A DNA stretch of 12,986 nt from NCBI GenBank assembly GCA_017304505.1, contig JAFKKQ010000347.1, positions 1,955-14,940 of the forward strand, given 5' to 3'. Each line of letters opens with the position of its first letter. Within the stretch, counting starts at the first letter, position 1. Shown piece after piece: positions 1 through 8,684 of this stretch. Below the pieces are notes generated by a model. It had not been told where the DNA came from. It saw nothing but the letters and a program-made list of their open reading frames with translations, and did not search any database. The translations under genes were made by a program, and so were the position numbers. The stretch comes from Hyphomicrobiales bacterium. GTDB taxonomy: Bacteria; Pseudomonadota; Alphaproteobacteria; Rhizobiales; Xanthobacteraceae.

Positions 1-1537
1 GCGGTTCGTCGATGCCGTCCCACATCAGTCGCGTCGAGCCCTTGCGCCCGGCGTGGCCGAGTTGGAGGCAGAACCTGGTCGCCGAATTCGCATGAACGAA
101 ATCGACGATGCGTTTCCATTCGGTCTCTTGCGCATCGTTGTAGATGCCGGTGCAACCGGGGCTGATGCGGGCTTCCGCGGACACGTCGGTCATTTCGGTG
201 AACATCAAGCCCGCGCCGCCGATGGCGCGCGAGCCGTAATGCACCATGTGCCAGTCACCCGGCAGGCCATCGCTGGCCGAATACTGGCACATCGGCGACA
301 CCACCACGCGGTTCGACAACGTCATGTTGCGCAGCCGGAACGGCTGGAACATCGGTGCGACCGGATTTTTCACATCGACGTCGAAGCCCTGCGCCTTCGC
401 TTCGCGCGCCACCAGCGTGTCGGCGAGCTTGACGAATTTCGGCGCGCGCAGCGCCAGATTATCGTAGGTGATGGCTTTTGAGCGCGTCATCAGCCCGAAC
501 GCGAAGCGCGCCGGGTCCATGTCCCAGAAGCGCTTGACGTGCTCGAACCAGACCAGGGAGACATCCGCCGAGTGCTGGGTCTTCTCCACCTCGTCGCGGC
601 GCTGCGTCTCGAAGTGCTTCAGCGCGGCGGCGACGTCGCGCCCGCCGGTGGCGCGGAACGCCTCGTAAAGCGCGATGGCATCCTCCATCGCGAGTTTCGT
701 GCCCGAGCCGATGGAGAAATGCGCGGTGGCCTTGGCATCGCCCAGCAGCACGACATTGCCTGCGGTCCAGCGTTCGCAGCGGATGGTCGGGAAATTGCGC
801 CAGATCGAGCGGTTGGTAATGAGCTTGTGGCCGGCCAACTCCTTGGCGAACACGCCTTCGAGGAAGCGCGCCGAGGCCGCCTCGTCGAGCTTGTCGAGCC
901 CGGCGCGCTTGAACGTCTGCGGGTCGGTTTCCATCACCCAGGTCGAGCGGCCGGGCTGGTATTGATAACAGTGGGCGATGAAGATGCCGTGCGGCGTGTC
1001 GCGGAAGAAGAAGTTGAATGCGTCCATCGGCCGCCGCGAGCCCATCCAGGCGAAGTGATTGGGCCGCAGCTCGACGGTCGGCTTGAATTGATCCTTGAAC
1101 GCCTCGCGGGTGCGTGAGTTGATGCCGTCGGCCGCGACGACAAGGTCGGCGCCGCGGATGGTGCTCTTCAGCGGGTCGGCCTCGGACTGATACTTCACCT
1201 CGATGCCGAGCGAATGCGCCCGCCGCCCGAGGATCTTCAACAGCATCGCGCGCGACGTGCCGCAGAAGCCGTTGCCACCGATGCGGTGCGTCGTGTCGCG
1301 GAAGTGAATTTCGATATCGTCCCAGTAGGCGAAGTGACCGACGATCTGGCGATAGGTTTCGCGGTCGTAGGACTCGAAGGCTTCGAGCGTCTGGTCGGAG
1401 AACACCACGCCGAACCCGAACGTATCGTCCGGCTTGTTGCGCTCGAACACGGTGATGCGGGTCTGCGGCCATGCCTTCTTCATCAGGATGGCGAAGTAGA
1501 GCCCGGCCGGTCCGCCGCCGATGACATGAACTCTCAT
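1..1537 (-). CDS. Fused FAD monooxygenase / OYE-like reductase (salicylyl-CoA 5-hydroxylase or 2-aminobenzoyl-CoA monooxygenase/reductase type), 3' end outside window
   Basis: The frame starts with ATG at 1537 and stays open to the window edge, giving 512 residues; relatives are about 770. Residues 1-380 form a class A flavoprotein monooxygenase: an FAD dinucleotide motif ([12 protein letters not shown], residues 5-16), and a GD motif with flanking VVLLGDA around residues 262-268. From about residue 391 a second domain begins ([21 protein letters not shown] at 414-421, later QLGHAGRKG near 491-499), which is the FMN-binding Old Yellow Enzyme fold. This order is characteristic of enzymes that hydroxylate and then reduce the ring of 2-aminobenzoyl-CoA, and of proteins annotated as salicylyl-CoA 5-hydroxylase. 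The aryl-CoA ligase in the facing operon supports a CoA-thioester substrate; which ring substituent it prefers cannot be told from sequence. A GGAG at 1544-1547 (complement) supports the start. It is cytosolic, with no signal peptide. Confidence 0.9.
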   Translation of the reverse strand, partial: MRVHVIGGGPAGLYFAILMKKAWPQTRITVFERNKPDDTFGFGVVFSDQTLEAFESYDRETYRQIVGHFAYWDDIEIHFRDTTHRIGGNGFCGTSRAMLLKILGRRAHSLGIEVKYQSEADPLKSTIRGADLVVAADGINSRTREAFKDQFKPTVELRPNHFAWMGSRRPMDAFNFFFRDTPHGIFIAHCYQYQPGRSTWVMETDPQTFKRAGLDKLDEAASARFLEGVFAKELAGHKLITNRSIWRNFPTIRCERWTAGNVVLLGDAKATAHFSIGSGTKLAMEDAIALYEAFRATGGRDVAAALKHFETQRRDEVEKTQHSADVSLVWFEHVKRFWDMDPARFAFGLMTRSKAITYDNLALRAPKFVKLADTLVAREAKAQGFDVDVKNPVAPMFQPFRLRNMTLSNRVVVSPMCQYSASDGLPGDWHMVHYGSRAIGGAGLMFTEMTDVSAEARISPGCTGIYNDAQETEWKRIVDFVHANSATRFCLQLGHAGRKGSTRLMWDGIDEP

Positions 1538-1567
1538 GCGCGTCTCCGCCCGCGGGACACGAGGTGC

Positions 1568-1596
1568 TTGAAGCCTGAAAAGTTTAAGCTTAAAGT
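1568..1596 (+). promoter_or_regulatory. Candidate sigma70 promoter for the SDR-marR operon
   Basis: TTGAAG (1568-1573) is followed by a 17-bp spacer and TAAAGT (1591-1596), each matching four of six consensus bases. It lies 48 bp before the SDR start, and its -10 end overlaps the palindrome at 1583-1594. Read by eye only; transcription start not known. Confidence 0.45.
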
Positions 1597-1609
1597 ATTT
1601 CCCGCACAA
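1581..1609 (-). promoter_or_regulatory. Candidate sigma70 promoter for the fused monooxygenase
   Basis: On the minus strand TTGTGC (1609-1604) precedes, by exactly 17 bp, TAAACT (1586-1581). The -35 is weak (three of six) and the -10 matches four of six. It faces the forward promoter and overlaps the same palindrome, so both divergent transcripts could be controlled from one site. Confidence 0.35.
1583..1594. promoter_or_regulatory. Perfect 12-bp palindrome, candidate MarR operator
   Basis: TTTAAGCTTAAA reads identically on both strands and is a striking A+T island in a G+C-rich divergent intergenic region. It overlaps the -10 elements of both candidate divergent promoters, where a bound dimer would block transcription in both directions. 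MarR family dimers bind such short palindromes and commonly autoregulate; the MarR gene at 2405 is the second gene of the operon, so it is the obvious candidate ligand-responsive repressor (aryl-CoA or free acid as inducer would be usual for this type of cluster). Confidence 0.55.
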
Positions 1610-1643
1610 GAGGCCCGCAAAGAGGTTTTACAAGGAGCTGGCG

Positions 1644-2405
1644 ATGGCTTCGCTGCAGGGACAGCATGCCTTCGTAACGGGTGGCGGACGCGGCATCGGC
1701 CGCGCCATCGCCGCCGCCTTGACCGGGGCGGGGGCCGCCGTGACCGTAGCCGGCCGCAACGAATCCATGCTCGCCGATGTGATCGAACATGGCGAAGCGG
1801 GCGGTTATGCGGTCGTCGATGTCACCGATGCGAAGGCTGTGGACGACAGCGTACGGCAGGCCGTTGCCGCGCGTGGGCCGGTGAACCTTCTGGTGGCCAA
1901 TGCCGGCGGCGTGGAAAGCGCGCCGTTCGCCAAAGCCACGGCTGAGCAGTTCCAGCGCTTGTTCGATCTGAACGTGATGGGCGTGGTGCATGCCACCCGT
2001 GCCGTGCTCGACGGCATGCGCGAGCGCCGCTTCGGGCGCGTGGTGGCGGTGGCCTCGACCGCAGGCTTGAAAGGCTACGGCTACGTGTCGGCCTATTGTG
2101 CGGCCAAGCATGCGGTGGTGGGGCTGGTGCGTTCGCTTGCCGTGGAAACGGCGTCGTCGGGAGTGACGGTGAATGCGGTCTGCCCCGGATACACCGACAC
2201 CGATCTCGTGCAGGAAAGCCTGGCGAACATCTGCGCCAAGACCGGACTGTCGCGCGAGGACGCGCTGGCGAGCCTGTTGAAGGACAGCCCGCTCGGCCGG
2301 CTGGTGCAGCCGCAAGAAGTTGCTGCCGCCGTGCTTTATCTCTGTTCACCCGAGGCGTCGGCTGTCACCGGCACGACGCTCGTCGTCGCCGGGGGAGAGA
2401 TGTGA
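1644..2405 (+). CDS. SDR family oxidoreductase, probable 3-hydroxyacyl-CoA dehydrogenase
   Basis: A 253-residue classical short-chain dehydrogenase of usual length. The nucleotide-binding TGGGRGIG is at residues 12-19, NAG at 86-88, and the catalytic tetrad can be placed at N110, S138, Y151 and K155 (YCAAK at 151-155); PGYTDTD follows at 181-187. Known chemistry is NAD(P)-dependent oxidation of an alcohol to a ketone, or the reverse. In this operon the likely job is oxidation of a 3-hydroxyacyl-CoA intermediate during ring processing, which is inference. An arginine at R38 after the second strand (VAGRN, 35-39) would favour NADP(H), though this is weak evidence. AAGGAG at 1632-1637 sits six bases before the ATG. 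The stop overlaps the MarR start by one base, so the two are probably translationally coupled. Confidence 0.88.
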   Translation: MASLQGQHAFVTGGGRGIGRAIAAALTGAGAAVTVAGRNESMLADVIEHGEAGGYAVVDVTDAKAVDDSVRQAVAARGPVNLLVANAGGVESAPFAKATAEQFQRLFDLNVMGVVHATRAVLDGMRERRFGRVVAVASTAGLKGYGYVSAYCAAKHAVVGLVRSLAVETASSGVTVNAVCPGYTDTDLVQESLANICAKTGLSREDALASLLKDSPLGRLVQPQEVAAAVLYLCSPEASAVTGTTLVVAGGEM

Positions 2406-2920
2406 TGGACGAGACGACCGCCATTCCGCTCGATGCCGAAACCAAGGTGGCGGAGCGTCCGGACGACCACAAGACCGAGCTGCGGTTGTGGCTTCGGTTG
2501 CTCACGTGCACGACGCTGATCGAGAACGAGGTGCGCCGCAGATTGCGCGGTGCGTTCGATATCACGCTTCCGCGCTTCGACCTTCTCGCACAGCTCGACC
2601 GCGCGCCGGACGGCATGACGCTGGGCGAGCTGTCGCAGCGCATGATGGTGTCCAACGGCAACATCACCGGCCTGGTGGACCGGCTGGTGGAGCAGGAGTT
2701 GGTTCGGCGTAAATCGTCGCCCAAGGATCGCCGGGTACAGATCGTCAGCCTCACGGCCGCCGGCCGACGCACCTTCCGTGCGATGGCGCACGTCAATGCG
2801 GATTGGGTCGGCGAAATCTTCGCCGGGCTGACGCCGAGGGATATCGAGATGTTGATGCCGCTTCTGGCCAAGACAAAGCAATCGGCGCGCAAGGCGCAAA
2901 GCAACGGAGGCGCGGCATGA
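2405..2920 (+). CDS. MarR family transcriptional regulator
   Basis: A 171-residue protein of MarR size. An N-terminal helix bundle (about 25-65, with PRFDLLAQL at 56-64) is followed by the winged helix: [20 protein letters not shown] at 73-92 contains the recognition helix, and [17 protein letters not shown] at 101-117 is the wing with the conserved D-R-R motif. A C-terminal helix (about 143-160) completes the dimer interface. It is second in the aromatic operon, overlapping the SDR stop (TGATG) and the crotonase start (ATGA). This embedding, together with the palindrome at 1583-1594 in the divergent promoter region, suggests a local repressor released by an aromatic acid or its CoA thioester; the ligand is not determinable here. 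The ATG at 2405 was chosen because it couples to the upstream stop; longer in-frame readings run into the SDR gene. Confidence 0.9.
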   Translation: MDETTAIPLDAETKVAERPDDHKTELRLWLRLLTCTTLIENEVRRRLRGAFDITLPRFDLLAQLDRAPDGMTLGELSQRMMVSNGNITGLVDRLVEQELVRRKSSPKDRRVQIVSLTAAGRRTFRAMAHVNADWVGEIFAGLTPRDIEMLMPLLAKTKQSARKAQSNGGAA

Positions 2921-3750
2921 GCGCGGCCAATCCCGTCACACTGCCGCTTTCGGGTTACAAGGCGCGCCATGTCGGCTTTGCCGTGGACGGCAAGGTTGCG
3001 ACGCTGACACTCAATCGGCCGGAAAGAAAGAACCCTCTGACCTTCGACAGCTACGCCGAGGTCGTCGATCTGTTCCGGGCGGCGGCGCGCGACAAGACCG
3101 TCAAGGCCATCGTCGTCACCGGCGCGGGCGGCAATTTCTGTTCCGGCGGCGATGTGTTCGAGATCATCGAGCCGCTGACGAAAATGAATGCCGTTGAGCT
3201 GCTCGATTTTACCCGGATGACCGGCGAGGTGGTGAAAGCGATGCGTGCCGCGCCGCAGCCGATCGTTGCCGCGGTCGATGGCGTCTGCGCTGGCGCGGGG
3301 GCGATCGTCGCGATGGCGTCCGACATCCGCCTTGGCACGGCGGCGGCGAAGGTGGCGTTTCTGTTCAACCGTGTCGGGCTTGGCGGCTGCGACATGGGCG
3401 CTTGCGCGATCCTGCCCCGGATCGTGGGGCAGGGCCGCGCGGCGGAATTGCTGTTCACGGGGCGAAGCATGGACGGAACCGAGGCCGAGCGGATCGGCTT
3501 CTTCAACCGTCTGTCCTCGTCCGAAACGGTGCTGGCCGAGGCGACAAAGCTCGCGCGCGATCTCGCCGATGGCCCGACATTCGGCAACGCCATGACCAAG
3601 CGGATGCTGGAAATGGAATGGGCGATGTCGGTCGAGACGGCCATAGAGGCAGAGGCGGTGGCCCAGGCGCTGTGCATGGAGACGGAGGATTTCGCCCGCG
3701 CGTTTCGCGCCTTTGCCGCCAGGCAGAAGCCGGTGTTCGAGGGCAACTGA
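2917..3750 (+). CDS. Crotonase (enoyl-CoA hydratase/isomerase) family protein with atypical active site
   Basis: A 277-residue crotonase-fold protein. [17 protein letters not shown] (27-43) is the first strand region and CoA-binding segment; GGNFCSGGD (71-79) and [16 protein letters not shown] (122-137) supply the oxyanion-hole glycines; [10 protein letters not shown] (174-183) is the usual post-active-site helix. The two glutamates of classical hydratase do not appear: the first position is I130, the second falls at N151/R152, while an Asp occurs in GGCDMGA (D159). It may therefore hydrate, hydrolyse or isomerise a cyclic CoA thioester by a variant mechanism; DMG-type members are common in aromatic clusters. 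It starts inside the MarR stop codon (ATGA), with GGAGG at 2906-2910 as a strong ribosome site. It is cytosolic and part of the ring-processing operon. Confidence 0.87.
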   Translation: MSAANPVTLPLSGYKARHVGFAVDGKVATLTLNRPERKNPLTFDSYAEVVDLFRAAARDKTVKAIVVTGAGGNFCSGGDVFEIIEPLTKMNAVELLDFTRMTGEVVKAMRAAPQPIVAAVDGVCAGAGAIVAMASDIRLGTAAAKVAFLFNRVGLGGCDMGACAILPRIVGQGRAAELLFTGRSMDGTEAERIGFFNRLSSSETVLAEATKLARDLADGPTFGNAMTKRMLEMEWAMSVETAIEAEAVAQALCMETEDFARAFRAFAARQKPVFEGN

Positions 3751-3751
3751 C

Positions 3752-4877
<1,126 letters not shown>

Positions 4878-4920
4878 CTGTCCACGGTTCCGCCAACGGG
4901 CCGGGATAGGGAGGACAACG

Positions 4921-6567
4921 ATGGCAAAGAGCGGTCACGTCGATCCGTTTGCGCGCGACAACCTGCCGCCGCGCGAGCTTTGGCCGGAGTTCAGGTTCGA
5001 CCTGCCCGAGTTGCACTATCCCGAACGGCTGAACTGCGTCACTGAATTTGTCGATCGCTGGAGCACGGCCGGGCAGGGTGAGCGCACGTGCTTGATTGCG
5101 CCGACGGAAACGTTGACCTACGCGCAACTGGCGGAGCGCGTGAACCGCATCGCCAATGTTTTGACCCGCGACCTCGGACTGGTGCCCGGCAACCGCGTGC
5201 TGCTGCGCGCGCCCAACAACCCGATGATGGTCGCGGCTTATTTCGCCGTCATCAAGGCCGGCGGCGTTGTGGTTGCGACCATGCCGCTTCTTCGCGCCAA
5301 GGAACTGGCCTATCCGCTGACGAAAGCGAAGATCGCGCTGGCGCTCTGCGACGCCCGGCTGACCGACGAGATGGAGCGTGCCAAGGCGCAGTCGCCTGAC
5401 CTGCAGCGCATCGTGGTCTGGGGCAGCGTTGCACCGGACTCGCTGGAAAAGCTGATGGCGAAGCCGGGTTACGAGAATTTCACCGCCTGCGACACCGCAA
5501 GCGACGACGTCTGCCTGATCGCATTTACCTCGGGCACGACCGGCGAGCCGAAAGGCACCATGCATTTTCATCGCGATATGCTGGCGATCTGCGATTCCTA
5601 CGCCAGGCATGTGGTGCAGGCTGAGCCGTCCGACCGCTTTACCGGCTCGCCGCCGCTCGCCTTCACCTTCGGCCTCGGCGGCCTGGTGCTGTTTCCGCTG
5701 CGGATTGGCGCTTCGACCGTACTGCTGGGAAAGGCGGGGCCGGACGAACTGCTCGACGCTGTTGCGCGCTACAAGATCACCATTCCATTCACTGCGCCGA
5801 CAGCCTATCGCGCCATGCTGGCCAAGCTGAAGGACCACGATGTGTCCTCGCTGCGCAAATGCGTGTCTGCCGGCGAGACCCTGCCCAAAGCGACGTTCGA
5901 TGCCTGGCATGCGGCAACCGGCATCAGGATCCTCGACGGCATCGGCTCGACCGAGATGCTGCACATTTTCATCGGTTCGCCCGAGAACGAGGTTCGCGCC
6001 GGCTCCACCGGCAAGCCGGTCGCCGGCTACGAAGCCTGCATTCTCGATGATGACGGCAACGTGGCGAAGCCCGGCACGGTGGGGCGTCTCGCGGTGCGCG
6101 GGCCGACCGGCTGCCGCTATCTCGCCGACGAGCGGCAGAAGAAATACGTGCAGAACGGTTGGAACGTCACCGGCGACACTTACCTGATGGATGAGGACGG
6201 CTACTTCTGTTACCAGGCGCGCTCCGACGACATGATCGTTTCCGCCGGCTACAACATCGCCGGTCCCGAGGTCGAGGCGGCGCTGCTGACGCACGCGGCG
6301 GTGGCCGAATGCGGCGTGGTTGGCTGCCCGGACGAGGAGCGCGGCCACATTGTGAAAGCCTACGTTGTGCTGCGCCCCGGCATGACCGGCGATGCGGCGC
6401 TGGTGCGCGCGCTGCAAGACCACGTCAAGGCGGCAATTGCGCCTTACAAGTATCCGCGCGCTGTGGAATTCGTCGGCGAACTGCCGAAAACCCAGACTGG
6501 AAAACTTCAGCGCTTCGAGCTGCGGCGCAAGGCCGCCGCGGGCGCCTCCCACAAGCTCGCGTCCTAA
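4921..6567 (+). CDS. Benzoate-CoA ligase family protein, probable 2-aminobenzoate/aryl acid-CoA ligase
   Basis: A 548-residue ANL-superfamily adenylate-forming enzyme of full length: acid + ATP + CoA gives acyl-CoA + AMP + PPi. The P-loop-like A3 motif TSGTTGEPKG is at 203-212; the aromatic-acid pocket segment includes SPPLAFTFGLGG (243-254); A5 is GIGSTEMLH (340-348); TGD at 417-419; the hinge region YQARSDDMIVSAGYNI spans 431-446; the catalytic lysine of A10 is K528 in PKTQTGKLQ. The HFHRDM and FTFGLGG context resembles 2-aminobenzoate-CoA ligase (AbmG) and benzoate-CoA ligases more than fatty-acid ligases; this is recognition, not alignment. AGGGAGG at 4908-4914 gives a strong ribosome site. 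It would supply the aryl-CoA substrate to the divergently encoded fused monooxygenase. Benzoate, salicylate or another ortho-substituted acid remain possible substrates. Confidence 0.88.
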   Translation: MAKSGHVDPFARDNLPPRELWPEFRFDLPELHYPERLNCVTEFVDRWSTAGQGERTCLIAPTETLTYAQLAERVNRIANVLTRDLGLVPGNRVLLRAPNNPMMVAAYFAVIKAGGVVVATMPLLRAKELAYPLTKAKIALALCDARLTDEMERAKAQSPDLQRIVVWGSVAPDSLEKLMAKPGYENFTACDTASDDVCLIAFTSGTTGEPKGTMHFHRDMLAICDSYARHVVQAEPSDRFTGSPPLAFTFGLGGLVLFPLRIGASTVLLGKAGPDELLDAVARYKITIPFTAPTAYRAMLAKLKDHDVSSLRKCVSAGETLPKATFDAWHAATGIRILDGIGSTEMLHIFIGSPENEVRAGSTGKPVAGYEACILDDDGNVAKPGTVGRLAVRGPTGCRYLADERQKKYVQNGWNVTGDTYLMDEDGYFCYQARSDDMIVSAGYNIAGPEVEAALLTHAAVAECGVVGCPDEERGHIVKAYVVLRPGMTGDAALVRALQDHVKAAIAPYKYPRAVEFVGELPKTQTGKLQRFELRRKAAAGASHKLAS

Positions 6568-6572
6568 GGAGA

Positions 6573-6986
6573 ATGCCTGTGCCCGCTGCATCCGAGAAAC
6601 ACAAACTGCTGCAGCCGCCGGGATGGCCGCAGCCGAAAGGCTATGCCAACGGCATCAAGGCGCGCGGCGAATTCGTTTTCGTCGGCGGCATGGTCGGGTG
6701 GGATGAGAACGAGACATTTGCAAAGGGCTTTGCCGCCCAGGCAAAACAAGCCTTGCAGAACATCCGCGCGGTTCTCGCCGAAGGTGGCGCCGGGCCGGAG
6801 CACCTCGTGCGCTTGACGTGGTACGTGCTCGACATCGACGAGTATCGCGATGCGCGCCGCGAGCTTGGCGCGGCCTATCGCGACGTGCTGGGCGACAACT
6901 TCCCGGCGATGGCGCTGGTGCAGGTCGGGCGGCTGTTCGAGCCCGAGGCGCGACTGGAGATCGAGGCGACGGCGGTGGTTCCCTGA
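6573..6986 (+). CDS. RidA/YjgF fold protein lacking the canonical active-site Arg
   Basis: A 137-residue single-domain protein of the RidA (YjgF/YER057c/UK114) family: GYANGIKARGEFVFVGGMVG (23-42), the long helix with QAKQALQNIRAVLAEGGAG (56-74), RLTWYVLDIDEY (80-91) and the final strand LEIEATAVV (128-136). In imine deaminases the segment before the last strand reads P-A-R-S, with Arg contacting the substrate carboxylate; here it reads P-A-M-A, so Met (M113) replaces it. Rid subfamilies without this Arg do not show the standard deaminase activity, so the role is open. Because 2-aminobenzoyl-CoA dearomatisation gives an enamine, a role in enamine/imine hydrolysis on a CoA ester is attractive but only inference. 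It is last in the operon; a GGAGA overlaps the gap after the ligase stop, five bases from the ATG. GTG at 6579 is an alternative start. Confidence 0.85.
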   Translation: MPVPAASEKHKLLQPPGWPQPKGYANGIKARGEFVFVGGMVGWDENETFAKGFAAQAKQALQNIRAVLAEGGAGPEHLVRLTWYVLDIDEYRDARRELGAAYRDVLGDNFPAMALVQVGRLFEPEARLEIEATAVVP

Positions 6987-7011
6987 CCTTGGCCCCGTCG
7001 TCATCGTTGTG

Positions 7012-7151
7012 GGTGTCATTCCGGGGCGCACTAAAAGCGCGAACCTGGAATCCAGACGAGAATTCAGGGCTGCATCTGGATTCCGGCTCGCCGCCATAGC
7101 GCGTCAAAGGCGCGCGTAAACGCGCTGATGCGCGGCGGCCGGAATGACACC
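7012..7151. repeat. Nested palindromic intergenic repeat between convergent genes
   Basis: The outer arms are perfect 13-bp inverted copies: GGTGTCATTCCGG at 7012-7024 and its complement at 7139-7151. Inside, GGAATCCAGA (7047-7056) pairs with TCTGGATTCC (7075-7084) over an 18-base loop. The pattern, GTCATTCCGG-type ends flanking a GAATCC-type inner stem, resembles dispersed intergenic repeats common in Bradyrhizobium and Rhodopseudomonas relatives (recalled, not searched). It fills nearly all of the 177-bp gap between the stops at 6986 and 7164 and has no coding capacity that I credit. It could act as a bidirectional transcript end or mRNA stabiliser for the two converging operons. No U-run follows either stem, so it is not a textbook intrinsic terminator. 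Confidence 0.75.
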
Positions 7152-7163
7152 GAGATCGTGGTG

Positions 7164-8684
7164 CTACTCCGCCGCTTGCGGCAGTGCGCGCACGTCCTTG
7201 ATCGCGGCGGCGAGCGCGGTGCCGGTATCGTCGGCGAGCGCGGCCTTGCGCAGCCCCGCGAGTGTCGCGGCTGGGTCGGCTGTCGTCATGATCTGCGGCA
7301 GCATTTGCATCAGCGTGTCGTAACGCGCCCGGCCGCGCTCGTGCGTGTCGCTGTATCCCTTCACCAGCGTGCGGGTCGTCGCGATTTCCGTGGCCAGCGC
7401 GATGTCGCTCGCAGCCGTGGTCGCGACCGTGCGCAGCCACTCGCTGAGGAATTTCTGTTCATGGGCGAAGCGCAGCGAGCGCCGTCGCGTCGGCTTTAGT
7501 GCGGCGATGGCGTAAAGCAATAGGAAGCCGCGGATGGTGGAGGTCTTCACCACGCGGCCGGACTTGGTGAAACGCTCGACCAGTCGCCGTGGGAAGCCGC
7601 TGTTCAACAGCCGGCGACCGAGGCTTGCAGGCAGCGTGTCGGCGATTTCCTCCACGCGCGGATGCAGGAATTCGGCGATCTCGACGATCTGGCCGTCGGC
7701 CGCCTGCACTTCGTGGCGCACGCGCTCGAACCGGCTCGGCCGGATTTTCAACTCGGCCACGCGAACGGTGTCTTCGTAAGCCATGCCGAGCGCCAACTCG
7801 CGCGCGGTTTCGGCCAACAGGTGTCCCGAGCCGCCGCCGTACTTCTTGTCGGTCTCCGCAATCGGTTTCAACCGCGCGAGATAGTCGCGGGCGTAGGCGA
7901 TATCTTGATAGTCTACCAGCCGTTCGATGCCGACCCGTATGATTCCGCGTGCCGGCTCGGCATAAGCGTCGGCCTCGGCCATCAGCGGCGATAGTGCCGA
8001 AGAGGGAGCGGCCGGCGGCGCGGCAGCCTTCGTTGGAGCAATCTCGCCTTCGGCCGCGGCAAATCCTGCGCCGAACGCCGCGATGCTGGCTTTCACGCCG
8101 ACGCCGCCGCGATGGATCGCCGCCTCGAACGCTGTGCGCTGCATCGGCAGCGCCTTGGACCCGGCGAGCGCACCGAACAGCGCTGCGCTGATGACGCTGC
8201 CGGTTGCCTCGGCGAGCTGGGCCATATCAGCCGCGATCAGGCGTTTGGCCGCCGTGCGGCATCCCTCGAGCAGCGCGGTGGAATCGGCGCGGCCGTCGGC
8301 CAGCGCGATCTTCTCCGTCATCGCATAGACGCGGTTGGTCGAGACGATAAAGGTTGTCTTGTCGGGCGTGACCAGGCCGCGCTGCACCGCGCGGCCGCCT
8401 TCCATCAGTTCCGAGGCGATGACGATATCGACGTCGCCCGGCACCGGCGTGAGGCCCAGCACCGGCATCGGCGCGTTGGCGCGCGATCCACTTTTTGGAA
8501 ACAGCTCGACGTAGTAATTGGTCGCGCCGGTGCGCTGCGCCACGCCGGGCACCGATGTGGTCTGCGCGATGTAGCCGGAATGCTCGGCCAGATCGACAAG
8601 CCAGTCCGCCAGGACGCCGCCGCCTTCGCCGCCCATAGCGAGGATGGCAATGGTGATAGGGCGCGGCGGGGCAGAAGGGTTCAT
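7164..8684 (-). CDS. iorB: Indolepyruvate:ferredoxin oxidoreductase beta subunit with DUF6537 extension
   Basis: A 506-residue protein, more than twice the length of a simple IorB. Residues 8-210 are the POR gamma-type catalytic domain: the glycine-rich ILAMGGEGGG (14-23), and SVPGVAQRTGATNYYVEL (44-61), the position of the EvhGmaqRGG motif of short IorB. An Ala/Pro linker (about 216-231) leads to a DUF6537-type C-terminal domain with RLVDYQDIAYARDYL (255-269) and KYGGGSGHLLAETAR (281-295). The subunit works with the TPP/iron-sulphur alpha subunit to turn a 2-oxoacid, CoA and oxidised ferredoxin into acyl-CoA and CO2. The ATG at 8684 overlaps the iorA stop by one base (TGATG), so synthesis is coupled. 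Frame readings upstream into iorA are shadows. Substrate could be indolepyruvate, phenylpyruvate or another arylpyruvate. Confidence 0.86.
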   Translation of the reverse strand: MNPSAPPRPITIAILAMGGEGGGVLADWLVDLAEHSGYIAQTTSVPGVAQRTGATNYYVELFPKSGSRANAPMPVLGLTPVPGDVDIVIASELMEGGRAVQRGLVTPDKTTFIVSTNRVYAMTEKIALADGRADSTALLEGCRTAAKRLIAADMAQLAEATGSVISAALFGALAGSKALPMQRTAFEAAIHRGGVGVKASIAAFGAGFAAAEGEIAPTKAAAPPAAPSSALSPLMAEADAYAEPARGIIRVGIERLVDYQDIAYARDYLARLKPIAETDKKYGGGSGHLLAETARELALGMAYEDTVRVAELKIRPSRFERVRHEVQAADGQIVEIAEFLHPRVEEIADTLPASLGRRLLNSGFPRRLVERFTKSGRVVKTSTIRGFLLLYAIAALKPTRRRSLRFAHEQKFLSEWLRTVATTAASDIALATEIATTRTLVKGYSDTHERGRARYDTLMQMLPQIMTTADPAATLAGLRKAALADDTGTALAAAIKDVRALPQAAE

